Source: Salinimicrobium sediminilitoris (lineage in GTDB: Bacteria > Bacteroidota > Bacteroidia > Flavobacteriales > Flavobacteriaceae). From it: DNA of 64,000 bases. This document shows positions 8,741-16,923 of this stretch, piece by piece. The notes below the pieces were generated by a model. The model did not search any database, was not told the DNA's origin, and saw only the letters and a program-made list of their open reading frames with translations. Every line of letters begins with the position of its first letter. Within the stretch, counting starts at the first letter, position 1. The DNA lies in assembly GCF_020866905.1 (NCBI RefSeq), contig NZ_JAIVCC010000002.1, positions 1 through 64,000 on the forward strand, in the 5' to 3' direction. A program made the translations under genes and the position numbers.

Positions 8741-9691
8741 TTATTTCAGGACCCTGATGATCTCTTCAGCAAGCTCATAGCCAATTCTTTCCTGGGCTTC
8801 CTTCGTAGCTGCACCGATGTGCGGACTTAAAGAAACATTAGGATTCATAAGCACTTTAATAGCAGGAGAAGGTTCGTGTTCAAAGGTATCGAGACCGGCA
8901 AAGGATACTTTTCCGCTTTCAAGAGCTTCAACAAGAGCAACTTCATCCACAACTCCGCCACGTGCGGCATTGATGATACCAACCCCGTCCTTCATTTTTT
9001 GAAATTGATCCCTTCCTATTACAGGTTCCTTTTGAGCCGGCACATGCAGCGTTATAAAATCTGAATGTTCTATAAGCTGCTCAACAGGTTCGGTTTTAAT
9101 TGGAATCTTGACTTCCTGGTGGTTGTAAAATTCAAGGGTGACCTCTGCTTCGCCTTCAGTCCTGTCACTGGCGATAACTTTCATTCCAATCCCTAAAGCG
9201 ATCTTTGCGACTTCACGTCCTATGCGTCCAAAACCAATAATTCCAAGGGTCTTTCCTCGTAGTTCACGGCCTCCGGCGTAACTTTTCTTAAGTTCCTTAA
9301 AACGGGAGTCTCCCTCGAGAGGCATATTGCGATTGGAGTCATGAAGAAAGCGTACACCGCTATACAAGTGTGCGAAAACAAGTTCGGCTACAGAGGCCGA
9401 AGAAGCTGCAGGAGTGTTGAATACATGCACTCCCTTGCTGCGGGCGTAAGCCACATCTATATTGTCCATTCCAACGCCTGCACGACCAATGATCTTAAGA
9501 TTAGGGCAGGAATTGATTAGATCCTCACGTACCTTGGTCGCACTGCGAACAATGATTCCGGTTACTTTGTTCTCATTGATATAATTAGCCAGCTGTTCCT
9601 GGGCTACTTTTGTTGTTACAACTTCAATTCCGGCGTCTTCGAGTTGTTTTTTACCGCCCGATGCAATACCGTCGTTTGCTAAAATTTTCAT
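8741..9691 (-). CDS. serA: D-3-phosphoglycerate dehydrogenase (short form)
   Basis: This 316-residue D-isomer-specific 2-hydroxyacid dehydrogenase oxidises 3-phosphoglycerate to 3-phosphohydroxypyruvate, the first step of serine synthesis. The Rossmann motif GKTLGIIGFGRIGREVAKIA sits near residues 144-163, and the substrate Arg/Glu/His set appears in NAARGGVVDE and SPHIGAA. It has no C-terminal ACT domain, so allosteric serine feedback of the E. coli type is unlikely. It begins 15 bp after serC, which fixes the pathway assignment; the domain alone could also fit another hydroxyacid dehydrogenase. Confidence 0.92.
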   Translation of the reverse strand: MKILANDGIASGGKKQLEDAGIEVVTTKVAQEQLANYINENKVTGIIVRSATKVREDLINSCPNLKIIGRAGVGMDNIDVAYARSKGVHVFNTPAASSASVAELVFAHLYSGVRFLHDSNRNMPLEGDSRFKELKKSYAGGRELRGKTLGIIGFGRIGREVAKIALGIGMKVIASDRTEGEAEVTLEFYNHQEVKIPIKTEPVEQLIEHSDFITLHVPAQKEPVIGRDQFQKMKDGVGIINAARGGVVDEVALVEALESGKVSFAGLDTFEHEPSPAIKVLMNPNVSLSPHIGAATKEAQERIGYELAEEIIRVLK

Positions 9692-9706
9692 TTGAAAAAT
9701 TTATGG

Positions 9707-10771
9707 TTAGGCTTTTCTTTCAAGTTCACTCATGACATCTACCAGTACCTGTACACTTTCCAGGGAAAGGGCATTGTACATGGAAGCTCGATATCCACCA
9801 ACGCTGCGATGCCCATTAAGACCGTTGATCCCGGCTTCTTTCCACATAGCGTCAAAACTTTCCTTTAGATCATCATTATTTAAAGTGAAAGTGGCATTCA
9901 TGTTTGAACGATCTGCCTTGTCGGCATAACCATCAAAAAGGGGATTTATATCTATCTCTGAATACAGCAGGTTAGCTTTCTTCTCATTGCGTTCCTCTCT
10001 TCCTGCAATTCCGCCGTTCTTCTTAAGCCATCTAAGGGTAAGCATAGATACATATACCGCATAAACTGCCGGGGTGTTGAACATGCTGGCCTTATTAAGA
10101 TGCACACGATAGTCCATCATGGATGGTACAGATCTATCTACTTTACCAAGAATATCTTCTTTTATCACCACAAGAGTAGTTCCTGCAGGTCCCATATTCT
10201 TTTGTGCCCCCGCATAAATAAGATCAAATTTTGAAAAATCCATTTGCCGCGAAAAGATATCACTGCTCATATCGCAGATCATAGGTTTCGGCGTATTTGG
10301 GAATTCCTTCATTTGGGTTCCGTAGATCGTATTGTTACTGGTGCAATGGAAATAATCAACATCAGATGGGATAAAATATCCTTTGGGAACATACTTAAAA
10401 TCTCTGTCGGCAGATGAGGCCACTTCTTTCACCTCGCCAAAAAACTTGGCTTCTTTAATGGCTTTTGTGCTCCATGTACCTGTATTAAGGTAAGCTGCTT
10501 TTGTCTTTAGCAGGTTATAAGGAGCCATTAAGAACTGCATGCTTGCACCTCCCTGCAGGAAAAGGGCTTTATAGCCTTTACCTTCCAGCCCAAGTAGCTC
10601 AAGAGCAAGGTTACGAGCCTCCTCCATAACATCTACAAAGTCTTTGCTGCGGTGGGAAATCTCAAGAATGGATAATCCTGAATTATTGAAATCTAATATT
10701 GCCTGTGATGCCTCCTCAAATACTTCCTGCGGAAGAATACAAGGTCCGGCGCTATAATTATGTTTTTTCAT
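9707..10771 (-). CDS. serC: Phosphoserine aminotransferase
   Basis: This 354-residue class V aminotransferase converts 3-phosphohydroxypyruvate plus glutamate to phosphoserine. It opens with the family signature MKKHNYSAGPCILP. The pyridoxal-phosphate Lys is in LIYAGAQKNMGPAG (about residue 193), and NGLNGHRSVGGYRASMYNA near the C-terminus contains the substrate-binding Arg and His. Length is normal. The serA gene follows at 15 bp, giving a serC-serA operon. The LuxC-like gene lies 99 bp upstream on the same strand. Confidence 0.96.
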   Translation of the reverse strand: MKKHNYSAGPCILPQEVFEEASQAILDFNNSGLSILEISHRSKDFVDVMEEARNLALELLGLEGKGYKALFLQGGASMQFLMAPYNLLKTKAAYLNTGTWSTKAIKEAKFFGEVKEVASSADRDFKYVPKGYFIPSDVDYFHCTSNNTIYGTQMKEFPNTPKPMICDMSSDIFSRQMDFSKFDLIYAGAQKNMGPAGTTLVVIKEDILGKVDRSVPSMMDYRVHLNKASMFNTPAVYAVYVSMLTLRWLKKNGGIAGREERNEKKANLLYSEIDINPLFDGYADKADRSNMNATFTLNNDDLKESFDAMWKEAGINGLNGHRSVGGYRASMYNALSLESVQVLVDVMSELERKA

Positions 10772-10870
10772 GTTTGTTTTTTAACAATTACAAATATGAG
10801 AAAATCAAAGGCAACTTCTTGTTATTGAAATGATAATTTAGAAGGATTTTTTAGCGAAAAACTGAAGTTT

Positions 10871-11950
10871 TTAAACTTTTTGGGTTAAAAAATCAAGAGT
10901 GTCAACATTATCTGCATAATCCCACAACTTAGGCTGTTGAGTTTGGCCAAAAGCAATTTCCTCTTCAAAAATGTCTTTTCCAACTATACATTGAATTTCT
11001 TCTTTTCTGCTCTCTAATTCCTTCTTTACAGCGTCAAGATCCTTGTATTGCTCATAAAATAAAGTCGCAATTGGAGAGCTAAGGGAATTATCTTCTTTAA
11101 GGATAAGGAATCCATTCTCCAGCAGTTTAAACTGGCTCATTAAATAAACTGCCTTGTTGTAATCGTAGTTGTTCGCGTACTTCGCCTGATTTATAATTGA
11201 GTTCCAACCGTATACCGCCTCAAAAAAGGCATTAAAGTCATAATCTTTGGGTACATATAATTTCGAAACATTTCTACAGCCCAAGCCATAGTATCTAAAG
11301 ATATCTTCGGCCAGGGAAGAGAGCTCTTCAGGAGTTTCATCGCCGGTAAGAACAGCAACCGAATTCCGGTTCTTTCTTATGATTGAAGGCTTTCCGGCGA
11401 AATAATATTCAAAGTATCTTGAGGTATTATTACTGCCGGTGGCAATAACAGCATCGTAATTTGTCATTTTTGAAGCTCCGTCGGCAGAGTCGGGGAGGAT
11501 CTCGATTTTCTCCTTCCATTCGGGAGCAATAGCCTTAAGGTAATCGGCAATGACGGGTAAAAGCAGTTTGTCATTGGAGGATTGTTTTACCAGCACCTTG
11601 TGACCACTAACCAAGACCGAAATAAAATCATGGAAACCAACCAGAGGAATATTTCCGGCCATTACTATCCCCACTGTTTTGGGTTTCACATCCTCAAATT
11701 CATATTGTGAAAGCCATTTTTGAAGATTTTCTCTGGTAAGGGCCTCGCTCCATTGTTCCATGGAAAAAAGTACATTTTCCAGAGTGAACCAGCCGTTGTG
11801 ATGCACCGAAACTTCAATCTTTTCCTTCAGTAGATCAAAATAGGGATCATTATGCTCCAGGCTTTCATCTTTGTCAATTCCCGATCTTTTGAACTGTTTT
11901 AAAAACCGTCCAAGGTTCTCCAACCTTTCCATACGCTGCTCGATTGTCAT
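10871..11950 (-). CDS. Acyl-CoA reductase, LuxC-like
   Basis: This 359-residue protein belongs to the LuxC branch of the aldehyde dehydrogenase superfamily, which reduces activated fatty acids to aldehydes. It shows KTVGIVMAGNIPLVGFHDF (about 91-109), the VLVKQSSND and VIATGSNNTSRYFEYYF segments, and a Cys in YYGLGCRNVSKLYVP (about 222-236) at the catalytic position. No luxD/E/A/B genes are nearby, so bioluminescence is not implied. It is divergent from a ferredoxin gene with overlapping promoter elements and lies upstream of serC. The biological substrate is unknown. Confidence 0.85.
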   Translation of the reverse strand: MTIEQRMERLENLGRFLKQFKRSGIDKDESLEHNDPYFDLLKEKIEVSVHHNGWFTLENVLFSMEQWSEALTRENLQKWLSQYEFEDVKPKTVGIVMAGNIPLVGFHDFISVLVSGHKVLVKQSSNDKLLLPVIADYLKAIAPEWKEKIEILPDSADGASKMTNYDAVIATGSNNTSRYFEYYFAGKPSIIRKNRNSVAVLTGDETPEELSSLAEDIFRYYGLGCRNVSKLYVPKDYDFNAFFEAVYGWNSIINQAKYANNYDYNKAVYLMSQFKLLENGFLILKEDNSLSSPIATLFYEQYKDLDAVKKELESRKEEIQCIVGKDIFEEEIAFGQTQQPKLWDYADNVDTLDFLTQKV

Positions 11951-11957
11951 CTCCTTA

Positions 11958-11989
11958 TTTGTTTAAGAACTGATTTGGCTTTAAATTTG
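11958..11989 (+). promoter_or_regulatory. Bacteroidota-type promoter for the ferredoxin gene
   Basis: TTTG at 11958-11961, a spacer of 20 nt and TAAATTTG at 11982-11989 match the -33/-7 pattern of the Bacteroidota primary sigma factor. The ATG follows 25 bp downstream. The -7 box lies in a near-palindrome (TAAATTTGTGCAAATTTA) that also reads TAAATTTG on the minus strand, towards the LuxC-like gene. Confidence 0.75.
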
Positions 11990-12014
11990 TGCAAATTTAG
12001 AATAAAAATAACCT

Positions 12015-12365
12015 ATGGCAATTATAATAACCGACGAATGCATCAACTGTGGTGCCTGTGAACCAGAATGCCCTAATACAGCAATATATGAGGGTGCAGA
12101 TGACTGGAGATATGCAGACGGAACAGATCTTAGTGGCGACATAGTATTGCCCAATGGAAAAGCTACGAATGCCAACGAGGCACGGGAACCGCTTAGTGAT
12201 GAGATCTACTATATAGTGCCCGATAAGTGTACCGAGTGTGTTGGTTTTCACGATGAACCGCAGTGTGCAGCAGTATGCCCAGTGGATTGTTGTGTGCCCG
12301 ATCCTGCCAATGAGGAAACTCAGGAACAACTTATTTCCAAGCAAAAATTTATGCATAACGATTAA
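12015..12365 (+). CDS. 4Fe-4S dicluster ferredoxin
   Basis: This 116-residue soluble ferredoxin has a first cluster motif [12 protein letters not shown] (about residues 9-20) and a second group [22 protein letters not shown] (about 75-96). The 8-residue insertion between the second and third Cys of cluster two is usual for the Allochromatium-type 2[4Fe-4S] ferredoxins. It carries electrons at low potential. The gene is monocistronic, bounded by its own promoter and a strong terminator, and divergent from the LuxC-like reductase. Confidence 0.93.
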   Translation: MAIIITDECINCGACEPECPNTAIYEGADDWRYADGTDLSGDIVLPNGKATNANEAREPLSDEIYYIVPDKCTECVGFHDEPQCAAVCPVDCCVPDPANEETQEQLISKQKFMHND

Positions 12366-12383
12366 CCCGGCATTACAGGGTAT

Positions 12384-12418
12384 AAAAAAAGACCTGCAAA
12401 TTTTGCAGGTCTTTTTTT
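12384..12418. terminator. Bidirectional terminator
   Basis: The stem GACCTGCAAA/TTTGCAGGTC (12391-12400 and 12402-12411) is flanked by A7 on the left and T8 on the right. It separates the convergent ferredoxin and FKBP genes. Confidence 0.92.
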
Positions 12419-12437
12419 ATACAGAAAATTGTTTCAA

Positions 12438-12866
12438 TTACTTGATCTCAACCACTTCAAGGTCAAATACAAGATCTTTTCCTGCCAATGGGTGATTCCC
12501 ATCAACAACAATTGAATTTTCTTTTACTTCTTTTACCACAAGGTTCATTTCGCGACCATCGGGGCTTTTTGAAACCAATCCCATTCCTGGCTCTGGCTTA
12601 ATTTCTTCAGGTAACTGGCTCTTATCAACTTCCTGAATCAATTCTTCTCTTGGAGCACCATAAGCTTCTTCAGATGGAATTTCAACGGTTTTCTTTTCAT
12701 TCACTTTCATATCAAGCAAACCTTTTTCAAATCCCGGGATAAGTTGTCCCTGTCCCATTGTGAATTCGATTGGTTCTCTTTCCAAAGAACTGTCGAAGAC
12801 CTGTCCATCGGTAAGTTTTCCGGTGTAGTGAACTTTTACAGTGTCATTTTCTTTAACCTGACTCAT
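12438..12866 (-). CDS. FKBP-type peptidyl-prolyl isomerase, SlyD-like
   Basis: This 142-residue prolyl cis-trans isomerase has the SlyD layout: a split FKBP fold (VKVHYTGKLTDGQVFDSS, about 10-27, and IPGFEKGLLDMKVNEKKTV, about 43-61), an insert-in-flap domain (about 70-120), then the closing strand HPLAGKDLVFDLEVVEI. The metal-binding His/Cys tail of E. coli SlyD is absent. There is no signal peptide, so it is cytoplasmic. A consensus promoter lies about 100 bp upstream. Confidence 0.92.
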   Translation of the reverse strand: MSQVKENDTVKVHYTGKLTDGQVFDSSLEREPIEFTMGQGQLIPGFEKGLLDMKVNEKKTVEIPSEEAYGAPREELIQEVDKSQLPEEIKPEPGMGLVSKSPDGREMNLVVKEVKENSIVVDGNHPLAGKDLVFDLEVVEIK

Positions 12867-12967
12867 AATAAATTTTTTATCAATTAAATATTTGGGAAAT
12901 GGGAATCAAACAGAAAATAAAAAGGAAGGACCTTAACAGCGCTGAGAAATATCTCATTTCGAAAGTG

Positions 12968-12999
12968 CAAAGATACCATTTATAAGATGGACCACCAAA
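12968..12999 (-). promoter_or_regulatory. Bacteroidota-type promoter for the FKBP gene
   Basis: Read on the minus strand: TTTG (12996-12999), exactly 20 nt, then TATCTTTG (12968-12975), a full match to TTTG-N20-TAnnTTTG. The predicted leader is about 95 nt. The rest of the 12867-13150 gap holds nothing recognised. Confidence 0.75.
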
Positions 13000-13150
13000 G
13001 AATGACCTCTTTAGTCTTTTATTTCCTAAAAATATTCCGCGGTAATGAAAATAATCGGGAAAAAAAGAAGTTTTACCCGTAGTTTCACATTCTCTCTTAA
13101 AGAAGGGTTAAGACTGAAGCCTATAATTGTAAAACGCTTATTTTTTTGGT

Positions 13151-13600
13151 ATGTTGGTAATTATGTTCTCTATAAAAATTTTTTTTAAGTTCCTGGTACT
13201 GCCGCTTATCCTTATGACCACTTTGGAAAGTTGTAATGAACCTGAAGCTGAAAAGTACAATTTTGAAGAATGGCAAAAGATCTCTGTTACTGCTTCTGCA
13301 TATAATTCCCTTAAGCAACAGGGGGAAGGAAATCCTCTTATCACGGCCTGGGGAGACACCCTAAAGCCCGACGTGCAGTCCATTGCCGTTTCGAGGGATC
13401 TTATAAGAAAGGGACTAAAATTTAATACTCCTGTAAAAATCGAAGGTTTTGAAGGAGTGTTTATTGTAAATGATAAAATGCACCCAAGATGGAGAAATAA
13501 AATCGACATCTATATGGGCACCGATAGAGAAAAAGCCCTAAAGTGGGGTAGAAGAAAAGTAGAAATAGCCTTTCCCGCAAAAGATGAAACGGGGAAATAA
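13151..13600 (+). CDS. 3D-domain (double-psi beta-barrel) protein, probable lipoprotein
   Basis: This 149-residue protein has a hydrophobic N-terminus ending LMTTLESCNEPE, a plausible lipoprotein signal with Cys near residue 28. The domain that follows has the Asp-rich pattern of 3D/RlpA-like folds: VTASAYNS (about 46-53), SIAVSRDLI, and the VNDKMHPRWRNKIDIYMG stretch (about 109-126) with the family Asp residues. In other bacteria such domains act in peptidoglycan cleavage or binding (MltA, RlpA). Start could also be the second Met at 13163. It precedes a PAP2 phosphatase by 12 bp and is probably cotranscribed. Confidence 0.75.
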   Translation: MLVIMFSIKIFFKFLVLPLILMTTLESCNEPEAEKYNFEEWQKISVTASAYNSLKQQGEGNPLITAWGDTLKPDVQSIAVSRDLIRKGLKFNTPVKIEGFEGVFIVNDKMHPRWRNKIDIYMGTDREKALKWGRRKVEIAFPAKDETGK

Positions 13601-13612
13601 AACTGACTATTA

Positions 13613-14377
13613 ATGGTACAGGTTTCAAAAAAGTACATCAATGAATTTGTTGAGTTTTATAAAAAACATGTAACCTGGAAAAATCCGGATTTTCCGTTTT
13701 ATCTATTAATCTTCTTTGCTTTTCTGGTCTTCATCCTGGGTACCAACCTTTTTGTGGAATTGACCGAAAAAGTGCAGGGGGAAACTATTGATAACTTTGA
13801 CAACAGGATAACAGACTATGTAACTTCTTTTCGAACCCCCGCTCTAAATCAATTTTTTCAATTCGTAACAGATCTGGGTGATGTTTACGCTTACTTGGTT
13901 GCAACAACGATCGCCGCCATCTTTTTCTTTTTCAAACTCAAAAACAAGAAATTCATCCTTCAACTTCTGGGAGTGGTGATCTTATCGGCTCTTGCCAATA
14001 TGGCTTTAAAAGAAGCTTTTAATCGCGCCAGGCCTACTATTGAACATTTGGTTGTGGTTGAATCTCTAAGTTATCCCAGCGGGCACGCCATGAGTGCAAT
14101 GGCCTATTACGGTTTCCTTATTTATTTAGTTTTTCATATTAAAATGAATAAGTGGCTCAGGTTTTTTCTTACCCTTTTATTTTCTGCACTAATTTTCTTC
14201 ATTGGCTTAAGCAGGATCTATCTTGGAGTTCACTTCCCATCGGATGTTGCTGGGGGATTTGTGGCAGGATTAATATGGATCGCATTCTGTATAGTCCTTT
14301 TCAATATCATTGATCTTCTACGGCAAAGAAAAGTGCGTAGCAGAATGGAAGAGGAGGAGAATCTTGAAACAGAGTAA
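13613..14377 (+). CDS. PAP2-superfamily membrane phosphatase
   Basis: This 254-residue protein has about six membrane helices. All three PAP2 signature motifs are present: KEAFNRARP (about residues 137-145), YPSGHAMSA (about 156-164) and SRIYLGVHFPSDVAGG (about 200-215), with the catalytic His residues in PSGH and GVHFPSD. Likely substrates are lipid phosphates such as phosphatidic acid, phosphatidylglycerol phosphate or undecaprenyl pyrophosphate; the sequence does not decide. It has an acidic C-terminal tail. It forms a short unit with the 3D-domain gene upstream and possibly the CPBP protein downstream. Confidence 0.92.
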   Translation: MVQVSKKYINEFVEFYKKHVTWKNPDFPFYLLIFFAFLVFILGTNLFVELTEKVQGETIDNFDNRITDYVTSFRTPALNQFFQFVTDLGDVYAYLVATTIAAIFFFFKLKNKKFILQLLGVVILSALANMALKEAFNRARPTIEHLVVVESLSYPSGHAMSAMAYYGFLIYLVFHIKMNKWLRFFLTLLFSALIFFIGLSRIYLGVHFPSDVAGGFVAGLIWIAFCIVLFNIIDLLRQRKVRSRMEEEENLETE

Positions 14378-14449
14378 TAATTTCTTATATTTTTGTTAGC
14401 GTGTTAAAGCTTCTTGTTCATAATTTTTATCTTTTCTGCAAATCTGGCA

Positions 14450-15082
14450 ATGAATCTTAAGATCGTCTACAATTCTGCAGCATTCATGGTTGTGGAATTT
14501 ATAGTTTTTTATATTTTCTTCCCTTTCCTGGTCAATGCATTTCTTGATGGATGGTATAAGATCATTCCCCTGGTACTTATTGCGGTTTTTTTCCTCTTCC
14601 TGTTGCTGTTAGATCCAAAATTTGACAGGAGAGTTCTTACCAGGTTTAAAAAAGACTACCTGGGAAAAAGTGTTGCCAGGATGCTCATTATAACCGTTTT
14701 ACTAGTATGGTTTACTTTTTGGATTTTTCCTGAATTGTTCTTTTTATATCCTGTAGAAAATTTTAAAAGCTATGCGATAACTTTCTTCTTGTATCCCCTG
14801 GCTTCGGTTTTCCCTCAGGAGATCATTTACAGAGTTTACTATTTCCACAGGTATCATAAAATAGTGCCGGAAAAATATCTGCTGATGCTAAGCAATGCGA
14901 TAGTTTTCGGTCTCACACATTTCATCTATGACAATTGGGTTGCACCAATTGCAACCTTTCTCGCCGGCTGGATTTTTATCCATAACTATTATAAGACAAG
15001 GAGTTTGCTCAACGTGAGCCTGGAACATTACTTCTATGGTTTAATCATGTTCACCATAGGTTTTGGATATTTCTTCCAATAG
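14450..15082 (+). CDS. CPBP-type intramembrane protein
   Basis: About 210 residues from the ATG at 14450; a TTG 36 bp upstream is possible but less likely. It has six or so membrane helices. The FPQEIIYRVYYFHRY segment corresponds to motif 1 (EExxxR) of CPBP/CAAX-type glutamic proteases but has Gln in the first Glu position. FGLTHFIYDNWVAPI gives the motif-2 His and NVSLEHYFYG a later His. Family members include Rce1-type proteases and many proteins of unknown role. The Gln substitution leaves activity uncertain. Confidence 0.75.
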   Translation: MNLKIVYNSAAFMVVEFIVFYIFFPFLVNAFLDGWYKIIPLVLIAVFFLFLLLLDPKFDRRVLTRFKKDYLGKSVARMLIITVLLVWFTFWIFPELFFLYPVENFKSYAITFFLYPLASVFPQEIIYRVYYFHRYHKIVPEKYLLMLSNAIVFGLTHFIYDNWVAPIATFLAGWIFIHNYYKTRSLLNVSLEHYFYGLIMFTIGFGYFFQ

Positions 15083-15091
15083 AAAAGATTA

Positions 15092-15226
15092 TTAGATACC
15101 CAAATTGGAGAGGAGCCACCAAAGAATAATAAAAACGATTATAGTTCCAAAACAACCACAACCGGTTTTACCTCCAAGTTTTTTTGCTCCCCAGCCCGCC
15201 AATAGGGCTCTAATAATCTTTCTCAT
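15092..15226 (-). CDS. 44-residue single-helix membrane protein with GCGCFG motif
   Basis: This short minus-strand frame lies in an otherwise empty gap. It has a basic N-terminus (MRKIIRALLAGWGAKKLGGK), then TGCGCFG, then one hydrophobic helix (TIIVFIILWWLL, about 28-39), ending in TAA. An in-frame ATG six codons upstream (15244) is also possible. Amphipathic start, Gly/Cys hinge and helix look like a real micro-protein, and I recall similar short flavobacterial proteins. Function is unknown. Confidence 0.6.
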   Translation of the reverse strand: MRKIIRALLAGWGAKKLGGKTGCGCFGTIIVFIILWWLLSNLGI

Positions 15227-15350
15227 AGCAATTTTTCTTTCCATCAAAAATAGATGGTCCCTTGCTATGAGCCAACAGGTTTAGGATATCTTTAATTAGT
15301 TTCCATAAAAGCTTACTAAAAAAGAAAATTGCTATCTTGAAAAGAAAAAC

Positions 15351-16181
15351 ATGAAATATTTTATTCTACTCATTATTTTCTGCGGAATGACTGCGATAGG
15401 GCAGGAGCAAAATAATACTCCTGAATTGAAATTACCCGGTTTTAGCCATCCCGAATCTGTGATCTTTGACGAAAAGTACGATTATTTTTATGTCTCTAAT
15501 ATGGGTGGCAGGACCGAAGGAGATGGATTTATCTCAAGGATCTCCAGAAAATGGCAAGATCAGGAGCATTCCTGGATCTCCGGATTAAATGATCCTAAAG
15601 GTTTACTTGTTAAAGGAGATCGCCTGTATGTTACCGATATCAAACACCTCATTGAAATGGATTTAAATTCCGGGGAAATTCTTCAACGAATCCCGGTTGA
15701 AGGTGCAGAATCTCTTAATGACCTCGCCATGGATGAAGAAGGAAATATATTCTTTTCAGATCTTGCCCAAAGCAGCATATATAGAATGAATGAAGAGGGA
15801 GTAATTGAAGAGTGGCTTAATAGTCCTGAGCTGGAAAAACCAAACGGTCTATTTGTGACCCCAGAATATATACTTGTTGCCGCCTGGGGAGATGATCAAA
15901 ATGGGAACATTCTTAAAGTTGACCGGAGCACTAGAGAAATTACGCGGATTTCAAAGGAGGGTATTGGTAATATGGATGGAATTCAGTCAAAAGGGAACGG
16001 AGAATACTATGTTTCAGACTGGGCCACTGGAAAGATCTATACTATTGATCTCGAAGGAAACCTTAAGGAAGTACTTGCTTCAGAAAAAAGTTCCGGAGAC
16101 ATCCTGTATCTCGAAAATGACAAAAAACTGTACCTTCCAATGAACCATCAAAATGAGTTGTGGATCTACAACATGAATTAA
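15351..16181 (+). CDS. Secreted SMP-30/gluconolactonase-like beta-propeller
   Basis: This 276-residue protein has a signal peptide (MKYFILLIIFCGMTAIGQ). It contains propeller blades typical of the SMP-30/NHL group: FSHPESVIFDEKYDYFYVSN, NDPKGLLVKGDRLYVTD, SLNDLAMDEEGNIFFSD, EKPNGLFVTPEYILVAAWG, NMDGIQSKGNGEYYVSDW. The Glu, Asn and Asp at blade starts match metal ligands of SMP-30. A lactonase or a non-catalytic sensor role are both possible. Its stop codon overlaps that of the convergent ACT-domain gene by 4 bp. Confidence 0.82.
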   Translation: MKYFILLIIFCGMTAIGQEQNNTPELKLPGFSHPESVIFDEKYDYFYVSNMGGRTEGDGFISRISRKWQDQEHSWISGLNDPKGLLVKGDRLYVTDIKHLIEMDLNSGEILQRIPVEGAESLNDLAMDEEGNIFFSDLAQSSIYRMNEEGVIEEWLNSPELEKPNGLFVTPEYILVAAWGDDQNGNILKVDRSTREITRISKEGIGNMDGIQSKGNGEYYVSDWATGKIYTIDLEGNLKEVLASEKSSGDILYLENDKKLYLPMNHQNELWIYNMN

Positions 16182-16825
16182 GAAGATTTGATCTCATTCA
16201 TGAGCAAAAATGCCTGATTGAGATATTCTTTTTCCAGAAAAAGCGTGAAATAGTTGGAGGTCGAAATGATCTCATAAACCGGAATTCCTTCATAAGCCAG
16301 GAGCTTAAAAATATAAAAATAAAGTCCCACTGTTTTGGTGTTCTTCTCGGGCAGGGCAATGGTGATAGACGAAAGCTCTTCTGATATACTAACGAGCTGT
16401 TCCTCTTGAAAAATTTTCTCGATCAACGGCTGCAGACTGGTAGAGACCAGGAAATTACTTTCCTGAAAGTTGCTGGAATAGTTTAGAAAAATACCTGTTT
16501 GATCTTTGATCTCGTGTAGCAATTCTGCCTTTCGCGCAACAATATTTTGAGAATTGAGATAAGTGTATTCCGTAATTCCAGACCTCACGATCATGTCCCC
16601 CAGCTCCCGGAAATTTTTTGTTGTGAACTTACTTCTCTTGGGATGATAACGTCGTAGCGCCATAATAATGGAACCTTGTTTTACCGGTTTTCTCATCTCC
16701 TTTTCCACTTGCGGTTGCAAATCAACAGCAAGGGAACTAAAGTTTATAATATTTCGGGCCAGCGCATCATCCAAAAAAGGCTGGTGTTTTATAATGTCAT
16801 GAACACACGTACTGATCGTTTTCAT
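16178..16825 (-). CDS. HTH-like/ACT-domain protein divergent from aspartokinase
   Basis: This 215-residue protein has a helical N-terminal half (about 1-75; HDIIKHQPFLDDALARNIINFSSLA) that looks like a winged-helix or related DNA-binding fold. The C-terminal half (about 140-212) follows an ACT-domain pattern: LSSITIALPEKNTKTVGLYFYIFKLL, then YEIISTSNYFTLFLEKEYLNQAFLLMNEI. That resembles the regulatory ACT of aspartokinases. It is divergent from lysC with 98 bp between starts, and TACCTTTG at 16849-16856 could be its -7 box with a very short leader. An amino-acid-responsive regulator of lysC is the inference; DNA binding is unproven. Confidence 0.6.
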   Translation of the reverse strand: MKTISTCVHDIIKHQPFLDDALARNIINFSSLAVDLQPQVEKEMRKPVKQGSIIMALRRYHPKRSKFTTKNFRELGDMIVRSGITEYTYLNSQNIVARKAELLHEIKDQTGIFLNYSSNFQESNFLVSTSLQPLIEKIFQEEQLVSISEELSSITIALPEKNTKTVGLYFYIFKLLAYEGIPVYEIISTSNYFTLFLEKEYLNQAFLLMNEIKSS

Positions 16826-16923
16826 TGTTAAATAATATACAATTTGTTCAAAGGTATAAAAAAGATGTGATTTTTTTTAATCCCTTGGATTCATCTTGTA
16901 ATTATGCAGCTTCAATTAGTAGT

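Noticed and set aside
10871-11950. LuxC-like gene as evidence of bioluminescence
   Set aside because: No luxA, B, D or E nearby, and LuxC-like reductases are widespread in non-luminous Flavobacteriaceae.
16825-16923. Upstream extension of the aspartokinase frame
   Set aside because: The extra 33 residues are unlike any aspartokinase; KILKFGGTSVG is the usual N-terminus, so the start is 16924.
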